From: Methanomicrobiales archaeon
GTDB lineage: Archaea > Halobacteriota > Methanomicrobia > Methanomicrobiales > Methanospirillaceae
Reading direction: 5' to 3'
Length of the DNA: 6,328 nucleotides
NCBI GenBank assembly: GCA_012798365.1
Contig: JAAZNH010000319.1
Location: 1-6,328, forward strand
Position numbers and translations under genes: made by a program. Positions 1 to 5,353 of the stretch are shown piece by piece (the first letter of the stretch is position 1; every line of letters begins with the position of its first letter). The notes under the pieces are model-generated. The model saw only the letters and a program-made list of their open reading frames with translations, was not told where the DNA came from and ran no database searches.

Positions 1-1108
1 GTGCAAGCGATGTTTCGGCACTGATGGTGTCTTTCTCTTTACTGAACTGGGAATATTCTTCAATAACGGGATCATCAGGAGTGAAGATCAGGTCAAGAAA
101 GATCCTGCGCCGGGCCCCGTAGAACGGGATGGCATATTCGTGATCGTTTTTCCCGAGCATCTCTGCTGCGGGGACGCCGGTCATCTCCTCAATGGCCCGG
201 TTCCAGGCGATCACCCTGCCGGAACGGTCAACGGCAAGCGTGGCATCCGGGAGGAAGTTGATGATATCATTGAGCCGCTGTTCAGATTCACTCAGTGCCC
301 CCTCGGCATGTTTCCGGTCGGTAATATCGCGGATGGATTCGATTGCACCGACAACCGTCCCCTGCGCATCATAGAGAGGGGATGCAATAAACCACAGGTA
401 TGCTCCCTTTCCCCCATAGAGGCGCGGGATGTAAATCTCCGAGATGAACTTGTCCTCGTTCTTCCGGACAATCGGGTACTTTTTGCGGATCTCCTCCGCA
501 TCGGAAAATACCAGGTCGATGAGGAGGGGGCGTTTCTCGCCATAGAAGGGAAGCCCGTATTCATGATCGCTCTTCCCGAGTATCTCCGTGGCAGGGACCC
601 CGGTCATCTCCTCGATGGCACGGTTCCAGGCAATGACGTGGCCAGCCCGGTCGATGGCAAAGGTTGCATCAGGAAGGAAGTTGATGATGTCGGCAAACCG
701 GTGTTCTGAGTCTTTCAGGGCGTTCTTTGCCTGCCGGCGTTCAACTGCGATCCGGATCTTGTGGGCCAGTTCGGCAAACTGTGCCGTGGGATCGCCACCT
801 TTCTGGAGGTAGAAATCCGCACCCCCGTTGATGGCGGCAATGACAATCTCTTCCCGGCCCCGCCCGGTGAAGAGGATGAACGGTATGTCGCGGGCGTTTT
901 CCCGCACGGCCCGTAAAAATTCGATACCATCCATCTCCGGCATCTGGTAGTCGGAGACGATTGCGTCATAGGTCTCTATCTTCTCCGATGCGAGAGCAGT
1001 TCTTGCAGCGGTTGTCGTGTCAACGGTAAAATCTCCGCTCCTCTCTAAGAAGAGCTTGCCCAGTTCGCACAGATCGGGTTCATCGTCAACGTACAGTACG
1101 GAGATCAT
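1..1108 (-). CDS. Receiver-PAS-PAS signalling protein, 3' part missing (runs off left edge)
   Basis: Cytoplasmic two-component protein; 369 codons lie in the window and there is no stop before the edge. Residues 1-120 form a CheY-like receiver: acidic pocket D8-D9, phosphoacceptor D53 (SDYQMPEMDG), T81 in FTGRGREE, and conserved K103 in YLQKGG. A linker follows (AVERRQAKNAL). PAS1 spans about 134-266 and ends in the typical SIRDITDRKHAE exit; PAS2 starts near 274 and is cut off. There is no membrane segment. The ATG at 1108 puts the first beta strand (ISVLYVDDEPDL) at the N-terminus, as expected for receivers. No clear Shine-Dalgarno site is seen; a TATA box lies about 42 bp upstream. In related methanogens such proteins often end in a histidine kinase, but the C-terminal output here is outside the window and unknown. 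The gene is divergent from rubrerythrin. Confidence 0.93.
   Translation of the reverse strand, partial: MISVLYVDDEPDLCELGKLFLERSGDFTVDTTTAARTALASEKIETYDAIVSDYQMPEMDGIEFLRAVRENARDIPFILFTGRGREEIVIAAINGGADFYLQKGGDPTAQFAELAHKIRIAVERRQAKNALKDSEHRFADIINFLPDATFAIDRAGHVIAWNRAIEEMTGVPATEILGKSDHEYGLPFYGEKRPLLIDLVFSDAEEIRKKYPIVRKNEDKFISEIYIPRLYGGKGAYLWFIASPLYDAQGTVVGAIESIRDITDRKHAEGALSESEQRLNDIINFLPDATLAVDRSGRVIAWNRAIEEMTGVPAAEMLGKNDHEYAIPFYGARRRIFLDLIFTPDDPVIEEYSQFSKEKDTISAETSLA
116..286 (-). repeat. PAS2 core, second copy of the internal duplication
   Basis: Codes for residues 275-331 and is the partner of 539-709. The nucleotide sequence is also similar (for example the GAGGAGATGACCGG stretch is shared), which points to tandem duplication within the gene rather than independent recruitment of two PAS domains. 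Confidence 0.85.
539..709 (-). repeat. PAS1 core, first copy of an internal duplication
   Basis: Codes for residues 134-190 of the receiver-PAS-PAS protein. By hand alignment 45 of 57 residues match the second copy at 116-286, including the blocks DIINFLPDAT, VIAWNRAIEEMTGVPA and DHEY. The offset is 141 codons. After the PFYG block the two copies diverge quickly. Confidence 0.85.
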
Positions 1109-1146
1109 ACCGGGTTTTCGTTAGTATGGCAATGATACGCCCAACC

Positions 1147-1154
1147 TATAAAAA
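1147..1154 (-). promoter_or_regulatory. TATA box of the receiver-PAS-PAS gene
   Basis: On the minus strand this reads TTTTTATA, a good archaeal TATA box. Its centre is about 42 bp upstream of the ATG at 1108, so transcription would start near 1124 and give a leader of roughly 16 nt without a Shine-Dalgarno site. The same octamer stands upstream of the sensor gene at 3537. Confidence 0.55.
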
Positions 1155-1172
1155 CACGCCGGTGGGGGTCTG

Positions 1173-1241
1173 CCGGGAGGCGGGCATACATGCAGGGATG
1201 CCGGCCCGGCCCGAAAGGTGGCATGAAGTCCCGCCTGCCGG
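1173..1241. promoter_or_regulatory. Inverted repeat between divergent promoters, candidate shared operator
   Basis: The left arm CCGGGAGGCGGG (1173-1184) and right arm CCCGCCTGCCGG (1230-1241) are complementary at 11 of 12 positions. Each arm sits just upstream of one TATA box: 18 bp from the minus-strand box and 15 bp from the plus-strand box. Each promoter therefore has the same element in the same orientation at nearly the same distance. A smaller inverted repeat, ATGCC (1198-1202) and GGCAT (1220-1224), is nested inside. Regulator binding sites are the simplest reading; a structured RNA is less likely because the block lies upstream of both predicted start sites. Confidence 0.4.
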
Positions 1242-1256
1242 TCCTCATCCAATCGA

Positions 1257-1264
1257 TTTATTAT
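1257..1264 (+). promoter_or_regulatory. TATA box of the rubrerythrin gene
   Basis: TTTATTAT lies in a locally AT-rich patch after GC-rich DNA. Its centre is about 26 bp before the ATG at 1287, so transcription would begin at or very near that codon and give a leaderless mRNA. The box also overlaps the upstream in-frame ATG at 1263, which argues against 1263 as the start. Confidence 0.5.
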
Positions 1265-1286
1265 GAAAAAATGCACCAGTATGTCT

Positions 1287-1859
1287 ATGAACTTCAAGGG
1301 AAGCAAAACCGAGAAGAACCTTCTTGCCGCATTCGCCGGTGAGTCCCAGGCACGCAACCGCTACACCTTCTTTGCAAGCGTAGCAAAGAAGGAGGGCTAT
1401 GAGCAGATCTCTGCGATCTTCTCCCAGACTGCCGAGGAAGAGAAGGAACACGCCAAGCTCTTCTTCAAGCTGCTGCAGGGCGGCGAGGTCACGATCACCG
1501 CGGGCTACCCGGCCGGCGTGATCGGGACAACCCTTGAGAACTTAAAGGCCGCAGCCGACGGCGAGAAGATGGAGTGGGGATCCATCTACCCGGAGTTTGC
1601 AAAGATCGCGGAAAAAGAAGGCTTCAAGGAGATCGCCCACCGGTTCAAGGAAGTCGGGGAGGTTGAAGAGGTCCACGAGAACCGGTACCGGAAACTGTAC
1701 GAGAACGTGAAGAGGGGCAAGGTCTTCAAGTCAGCCAAGGTCACGAAATGGCACTGCCGGAACTGTGGGTATGTGCACGAAGGCAAAAACGCCCCTGAAA
1801 AGTGCCCGGCCTGCGACCACCCGCAGGCATACTTTGAGCTCTTTGCCGAGAATTACTAA
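1287..1859 (+). CDS. rbr: Rubrerythrin (NADH/rubredoxin-dependent peroxidase type)
   Basis: Cytoplasmic non-haem iron protein that reduces hydrogen peroxide in anaerobes. Numbered from the alternative upstream ATG at 1263, the ferritin-like domain covers about 12-150 and shows all di-iron ligand motifs: E27 (FAGESQARNRY), E60 and H63 (EEEKEH), E101/E104 (GEKMEW), and E136/E139 in EEVHE. A rubredoxin-type domain follows with CxxC pairs C165/C168 and C181/C184 (HCRNCGY, CPACDHP). Length and domain order are those of classical rubrerythrin. I prefer the ATG at 1287 (190 aa) because the protein then begins MNFKGSKTEKNL, like family members, and because of the TATA spacing. The ATGs at 1263 and 1281 remain possible; none has a Shine-Dalgarno site. 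The gene stands alone, with its own promoter and terminator. Confidence 0.96.
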   Translation: MNFKGSKTEKNLLAAFAGESQARNRYTFFASVAKKEGYEQISAIFSQTAEEEKEHAKLFFKLLQGGEVTITAGYPAGVIGTTLENLKAAADGEKMEWGSIYPEFAKIAEKEGFKEIAHRFKEVGEVEEVHENRYRKLYENVKRGKVFKSAKVTKWHCRNCGYVHEGKNAPEKCPACDHPQAYFELFAENY

Positions 1860-1864
1860 TCCCC

Positions 1865-1870
1865 TTTTTT
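1865..1870 (+). terminator. T-tract terminator after rubrerythrin
   Basis: CCCCTTTTTT directly follows the TAA stop of rubrerythrin. Archaeal RNA polymerase terminates at such T-runs without needing a hairpin. The 115-bp stretch 1871-1985 to the converging sensor gene holds no gene; its only other notable item is the A-run at 1921-1925. Confidence 0.55.
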
Positions 1871-1920
1871 CGTGTTCAATTATTTAGGGCGATCCACCCG
1901 GGCGTTATTCGCACCATCCT

Positions 1921-1925
1921 AAAAA
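1921..1925 (-). terminator. Possible weak terminator of the sensor genes
   Basis: On the minus strand this is a run of five T (GGGTTTTTAGG) about 60 nt past the stop of the distal sensor gene. It is short and has no stem, so support is weak. Confidence 0.25.
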
Positions 1926-1985
1926 CCCTATCAGTTCGAGGATCCCGCCCATGATGTGCTACTCCGCTCCACCAGACACCGGCCG

Positions 1986-2708
1986 TTACCCGTGTATTTT
2001 TTCATGGGGGTGGGTGTGGGGGGTTGCCGGAATATAACTTTCGATGAATACGTCCCGGTTCTCGATGGTCGCCCGGGTCACACTTTTGAGCACCCGCATG
2101 GGTAAGCCGTTCCGGGTCAGGAGGATTCGATCGGCATGATCAAGGGACATATTGAGATCACTCACCGGGCATTCCCCTTTTCGTGCGGGACTGATGAGCT
2201 GGTGGCAGGTTTTACCAACCAGCTCGTCCTGCTTAAACCAGGTCATCCGTTCAGCCTCCGGGTTGACGGCAAGGATCTCATGGGTATCTGCATCAACAAG
2301 GATTATGCCTGCCTCGATGTGTTCCCAGATCGTACGGAACTTCAGTTCCGATTGTTCCATCTGCCTGCGCTTGTCACTAATCTCCATGGTAAGGACCATG
2401 ACTACCGCTGCCAGGACCATGAAAAAGCTGACACGGGCTGTAGCAACGAGCGTATCCATCATATCCCCATGAGTCATGAGCATCACGATGGAAAGGTAGA
2501 TCAGTCCCAGTATCCCGGCATAGATAAGCCCGCGTTTCAAAAACCAGTATGCTGCCAGAATAATCGGGGGATAATAAAGAAGGGGAAAAATCCGGGTAAG
2601 TCCATTCATGAGGCAATACATGCTCAATAGGATTACCGCCAGAGTCAGGAATAAGAGAATACCATACCGCGAATAGCCGCCAATGGTTTCCTGGGGGGGT
2701 GCGATCAT
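1986..2708 (-). CDS. Membrane PAS sensor, downstream copy of a tandem pair (240 aa)
   Basis: Predicted integral-membrane sensor. Four hydrophobic segments lie at about 16-36, 41-57, 61-78 and 90-108. A short polar helix follows (EISDKRRQMEQSELKF), then one PAS domain at about 122-227. The even number of segments puts the PAS domain in the cytoplasm. The PAS holds C168-H169, then ten residues, then C180-P181. W157 stands where the paralogue has Gly in the TGY turn. The protein ends right after the PAS; no kinase, cyclase or DNA-binding part follows. About 60% of PAS residues match the neighbour at 2815-3537, and both genes are exactly 723 bp. The frame is open back to 2888, but the ATG at 2708 matches the paralogue's length and avoids running over its end. 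GGAG lies about 13 nt upstream. The ligand is unknown; the four-helix part loosely resembles DUF4118-type sensor domains. Confidence 0.82.
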   Translation of the reverse strand: MIAPPQETIGGYSRYGILLFLTLAVILLSMYCLMNGLTRIFPLLYYPPIILAAYWFLKRGLIYAGILGLIYLSIVMLMTHGDMMDTLVATARVSFFMVLAAVVMVLTMEISDKRRQMEQSELKFRTIWEHIEAGIILVDADTHEILAVNPEAERMTWFKQDELVGKTCHQLISPARKGECPVSDLNMSLDHADRILLTRNGLPMRVLKSVTRATIENRDVFIESYIPATPHTHPHEKIHG

Positions 2709-2818
2709 CGGCAGGTAACACTCCACTTCTTGGAGCCATAAATCTTTGCTGCCCACGATGAAAATTCCGATAAGGAAAATAATGCCGCGGCTCCATACTG
2801 CAAGACGAGACGGATCAT
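2705..2818 (-). CDS. Candidate 37-residue ORF bridging the two sensor genes
   Basis: This short ORF starts with an ATG overlapping the TGA stop of the upstream sensor (ATGA). It ends with a TGA overlapping the ATG of the downstream sensor (again ATGA), so it fills the apparent gap exactly. The product begins MIRLVLQYGAAALFS and ends KKWSVTCR; it has no recognised motif, one Cys and no clear membrane segment. Third-position GC is about one half, which does not decide the matter. No good Shine-Dalgarno site precedes it. If translated, it would couple translation across a three-gene operon. Chance is a real alternative for an ORF this short. Confidence 0.3.
   Translation of the reverse strand: MIRLVLQYGAAALFSLSEFSSWAAKIYGSKKWSVTCR
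2736..2743 (-). promoter_or_regulatory. Weak TATA-like box before the downstream sensor gene
   Basis: The minus strand reads ATTTATGG, centred about 31 bp before the ATG at 2708. That is the same spacing as the box before the upstream sensor gene. The last two bases depart from the consensus, so co-transcription from 3537 upstream is equally plausible. Confidence 0.25.
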
Positions 2819-3537
2819 ACCTTATTATCCCGGAGCAGCCGGTGGGCCTGCAGCGGAACAAAATTCTCGATAAAAACAGCCTTGCCATTGACCGTTGCCC
2901 GGGACACGGTCTTTACTACCAGCATGGGAGTCCCGTTCCGGGTCAGGAGGGTGCGCTCGGAATGGTCAACTTTCTGGTTGAGATCGCTGATCGGGCATTT
3001 ATGCCGCTCTGCCGGGCAGACGAGCTGGTGGCAGCACCGGCCGAGCAGTTCCTCTTCCTTGTAGCCGGTCAGGTGTTCTGCTGCCGGGTTTGCCGCAAGG
3101 ATCAGGTGGGTGTCCGCATCAACAAGGATGATCGCTGACTCAACGTTCTCCCAGATGGTCCGGAACTTCAGTTCCGACTGTTCCAGCTGATCGCGCTGTT
3201 CAAGGATCTTCATGGTGAAGACCAGCGTCAGGAATGCAAGAACCATAAAGATGCTGAACCGGGCTGCGGCGGTAATCAGGTCCAGCGGGGCCCCGTGGGA
3301 AAAATAGAGGACCGCTGAAAAATAAGCCAGTCCAAGTGCTGCAGCATAATAGAGTCCCCGCTGTAAAAACCAGTACGTTGCAAGGATGATTGGGGGATAA
3401 TACATGAGAGAGAAGATGTCATAGAGCCAGTTCATCAGGCAGTAAATGGTGACCAGGATCACGGCTATTGTCATGACCAGGAGGATGACATACCGGGATG
3501 GACCGGCAAGCTTCGCAAGAGGGACCCGGGAATCCAT
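2815..3537 (-). CDS. Membrane PAS sensor, upstream copy of a tandem pair (240 aa)
   Basis: This has the same architecture as the gene at 1986-2708. There are four membrane segments (about 17-38, 42-58, 62-80, 91-109), a linker (KILEQRDQLEQSELKF) and one PAS domain at about 123-228, after which the chain ends within some twelve residues. The PAS carries C169-H170, ten residues, then C181-P182, as in the paralogue. It has two extra cysteines, C168 and C174, giving a CCHQLVCPAE cluster. A Cys in the first membrane segment (YCLMN) is shared by both. From memory, PAS domains with this Cys pattern and a CPISDL-like block occur in methanogen and bacterial sensor kinases; here no kinase follows. The ATG at 3537 is preceded by GGTAGTGAT nine nt upstream and by two TATA candidates. 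The gene is divergent from the pilin operon. Confidence 0.87.
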   Translation of the reverse strand: MDSRVPLAKLAGPSRYVILLVMTIAVILVTIYCLMNWLYDIFSLMYYPPIILATYWFLQRGLYYAAALGLAYFSAVLYFSHGAPLDLITAAARFSIFMVLAFLTLVFTMKILEQRDQLEQSELKFRTIWENVESAIILVDADTHLILAANPAAEHLTGYKEEELLGRCCHQLVCPAERHKCPISDLNQKVDHSERTLLTRNGTPMLVVKTVSRATVNGKAVFIENFVPLQAHRLLRDNKV

Positions 3538-3564
3538 GGGATATGTATCACTACCAGTTTTTGG

Positions 3565-3572
3565 TATAAAAA
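3565..3572 (-). promoter_or_regulatory. Proximal TATA box of the sensor genes
   Basis: The minus strand reads TTTTTATA within GGTTTTTATACC, centred about 31 bp before the ATG at 3537. A start site about 26 bp downstream would leave a leader of only some five nt and would exclude the Shine-Dalgarno-like GGTAGTGAT at 3547-3555. Confidence 0.5.
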
Positions 3573-3618
3573 CCTCGCGTCACCCGCCAACCAGGGTTCT
3601 GCGGTTCATGGGATTGGA

Positions 3619-3626
3619 CATATAAA
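3619..3626 (-). promoter_or_regulatory. Distal TATA box in the divergent region
   Basis: The minus strand reads TTTATATG, close to the archaeal consensus. It would start a transcript near 3596 with a leader of about 60 nt that includes the Shine-Dalgarno-like GGTAGTGAT before the ATG at 3537. Read on the plus strand (CATATAAA) it could instead drive a transcript from about 3649 through the hairpins at 3685-3731. Direction cannot be settled from sequence alone. Confidence 0.4.
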
Positions 3627-3684
3627 CCCGGGTGAGAGACCTGGGCCGCCCTGAAGGGAAGCAACTCATTCCTTCGTTCTGAAT

Positions 3685-3731
3685 GCCGGGGCGGGAGCTT
3701 TCCCGGCAAACTACCCTGCAAACGCCGGTAG
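3685..3731 (+). other. GC-rich hairpins upstream of the pilin operon
   Basis: GCCGGG (3685-3690) pairs with CCCGGC (3702-3707), and CTACC (3711-3715) pairs with GGTAG (3727-3731). An alternative stem joins CCGGC (3703-3707) with GCCGG (3724-3728) and would exclude both. The block contains no convincing gene. It could be a leader or small RNA if the distal plus-strand TATA is used, or a protein-binding region otherwise. It matches no riboswitch class I recognise. Confidence 0.3.
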
Positions 3732-3743
3732 AATGACCCATAC

Positions 3744-3751
3744 TTTTATTA
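3744..3751 (+). promoter_or_regulatory. TATA box of the pilin operon
   Basis: TTTTATTA is centred about 31 bp before the ATG at 3779, the same spacing as at the sensor genes, implying a leader of about five nt. The earlier in-frame ATGs at 3755 and 3764 would lie upstream of this start site. Confidence 0.5.
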
Positions 3752-3778
3752 GCCATGTGCAGGATGCATTACATACCT

Positions 3779-5353
3779 ATGACTTGCCGGAACCTAGGCG
3801 GGTCGCATGAGTCCGGCCTGTCTGAAGTTGTTGGGTTCATCCTGCTGATCGGGATCATCGTAGCAGCATTCGGTGTGTACCTCACCTATTTTGTCCCCCT
3901 CCAGGGAAGGAGCAACGAGATCCAGCATATGACAAAGGTCAAGGATGCCTTTGTGGGGTACAAGATTGGGATAGATTCCCTCTGGGCAAATGCTCATACT
4001 GATTCCATTATGAGTACCACCATTCCCATGGGGACTTCCGGCGGCACTATGGAGGGGAGCCTTGCATTCCTGCCGATTGCTTCTCCGGTTGCATCCAGCG
4101 GGAGAGTCAGGATCAACCACCGTACTGATAATCCCGAGATGATACGGATAACATCGTTTTCCTATATCCGGAACCAGACAACGAGAAAAACCGATCCGGA
4201 GACAATGATTACCGCGACGAATCTCACCATGGCATACCCGAACCCGCCGGATTCTTTACTGATCCGCATCTCCGGCATCACGACCATCAGGGCAAACACC
4301 AGTCCTTCGCGTGCCGTGATTATCAACGGCACGGATTCCTATGGAATACCCTGGATGACGTCCATCAATATCACACCGAGGGTAACCTATTCATTGAAAT
4401 ATGCCTGGGCAGCAAAAGCGGATTGTCCGACGTCTTCAACAGTCGATGAGATCATTTACATGGGAAACAACCCGGCAACCGCAGATTGCCTTGTCCCGTA
4501 CTATCTTACCAACTACACCCGGACGGACATCTCGTTATCCGTCTGGAAAAACAACACCAATACCCTTTCAGATTTTATCATCTACAAGGGGATCAGCACC
4601 TCACCTGCGGATACATACATTGTTGATCTGCTGGATACTCCCTATGGCCTTGACGGGAACATACAGAGAACCACATCGATTGAGTCGCGTATCTTTGATC
4701 CCGGGAACGAGGGGCTGACTGCCACGACTTCCGCAGGATACGGCTACCAGCTCCAGCCGGGATTTACCTACGCAGTGCCCCTAGGTTCTCTTGAATACAC
4801 GGCATCGAACCACTACTGGATTCCCCAGACGTACTATTACCAGATGGGAGGAGTCTTCCTTGTCCAGAGTGATGGCCAGTCTCCCGAACTATCGCCTTCA
4901 ATCTCCTTCCAGTACGACCCGGACCGGTCCGGCCTTATCACGGCCAATATCGATGCAATCGCATTCGATCCGGGGAATAATGCAAATATTGTCGGAACCT
5001 CACCGGTCCAGATCGGTACCCAGCTGAAAGGGGATTCCGGGGCCCTGCCGTATGCTGCCCTTACAGCAAATACCATGAATATATCCATCAACATCACGAC
5101 CGCCCCCCAGGATACCCATGCGAGAACGATGTGGGCACAGTATCTTGAGGAGGCTGCCAATAAAACCGGGCGGATACCCCGTGATGAAGGACTGTACACG
5201 GTCGGAAGCACCTCCACGGGGGCATATATCACGCTCACCGGAACCTATGACCCGCAAAAGGCGGGAGGCGTTTCTGCGGATTCGCCGGATATTTTACTTA
5301 AAGTGCGGACGGTGAACCTGACAGCATCGGTGCAGGGGACCGGGGGTGCATGA
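3779..5353 (+). CDS. Large pilin-like secreted surface protein (524 aa)
   Basis: Predicted cell-surface protein with an archaeal type IV pilin-like N-terminus. A short polar leader ends in HESG and is followed by LSEVVGFILLIGIIVAAFGVYL, a single hydrophobic segment at about 14-39. Prepilin peptidase cleavage near the Gly before LSE is inferred. The remaining ~480 residues are polar, rich in Thr, Ser, Asn and Tyr, and probably beta-rich, with about ten N-glycosylation sequons (such as NGT, NYT, NKT). A Cys pair at 216 and 237 could form a disulfide. The block after the membrane segment (HMTKVKDAFVGYKIGIDSLW) resembles haloarchaeal pilin-like proteins of the DUF7289 kind, from memory only. The start at 3779 is chosen by TATA spacing; the frame is open from 3755, giving 532 aa. 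The stop overlaps the next gene by ATGA, indicating an operon. The exact role, such as minor pilin, adhesin or assembly factor, is unknown. Confidence 0.85.
   Translation: MTCRNLGGSHESGLSEVVGFILLIGIIVAAFGVYLTYFVPLQGRSNEIQHMTKVKDAFVGYKIGIDSLWANAHTDSIMSTTIPMGTSGGTMEGSLAFLPIASPVASSGRVRINHRTDNPEMIRITSFSYIRNQTTRKTDPETMITATNLTMAYPNPPDSLLIRISGITTIRANTSPSRAVIINGTDSYGIPWMTSINITPRVTYSLKYAWAAKADCPTSSTVDEIIYMGNNPATADCLVPYYLTNYTRTDISLSVWKNNTNTLSDFIIYKGISTSPADTYIVDLLDTPYGLDGNIQRTTSIESRIFDPGNEGLTATTSAGYGYQLQPGFTYAVPLGSLEYTASNHYWIPQTYYYQMGGVFLVQSDGQSPELSPSISFQYDPDRSGLITANIDAIAFDPGNNANIVGTSPVQIGTQLKGDSGALPYAALTANTMNISINITTAPQDTHARTMWAQYLEEAANKTGRIPRDEGLYTVGSTSTGAYITLTGTYDPQKAGGVSADSPDILLKVRTVNLTASVQGTGGA

Noticed and set aside
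140..709. Plus-strand 189-codon open frame opposite the receiver-PAS-PAS gene
   Set aside because: It is the mirror of the duplicated PAS domains on the other strand; its internal repetition comes entirely from that duplication.
2136..2630. Plus-strand 164-codon open frame opposite the downstream sensor gene
   Set aside because: It is antisense to a clear membrane PAS protein, has low-complexity His/Arg-rich content without domains, and has no promoter or ribosome binding site.
2709..2888. N-terminal extension of the downstream sensor, which would add 60 residues and another hydrophobic stretch
   Set aside because: It would run over the end of the upstream sensor gene and is absent from the paralogue, whose length matches the ATG at 2708 exactly.
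3164..3180. Inverted repeat CGGAAC-TTCA-GTTCCG within the sensor gene, also present in the paralogue near 2336
   Set aside because: It lies in the codons for the conserved SELKFRT linker and is explained by protein conservation after gene duplication.
3683..3736. A 17-codon ORF, followed by a 25-codon ORF at 3733-3810, upstream of the pilin-like gene
   Set aside because: There is no ribosome binding site and they fall across the hairpin block and the predicted TATA box. ORFs this short are expected by chance.
3700..3740. Resemblance to a cyclic-di-GMP riboswitch (GGCAAAC and GCAAAC next to CCGG)
   Set aside because: The GAAA tetraloop hairpin, its receptor and the conserved core order are missing; only short shared words remain.
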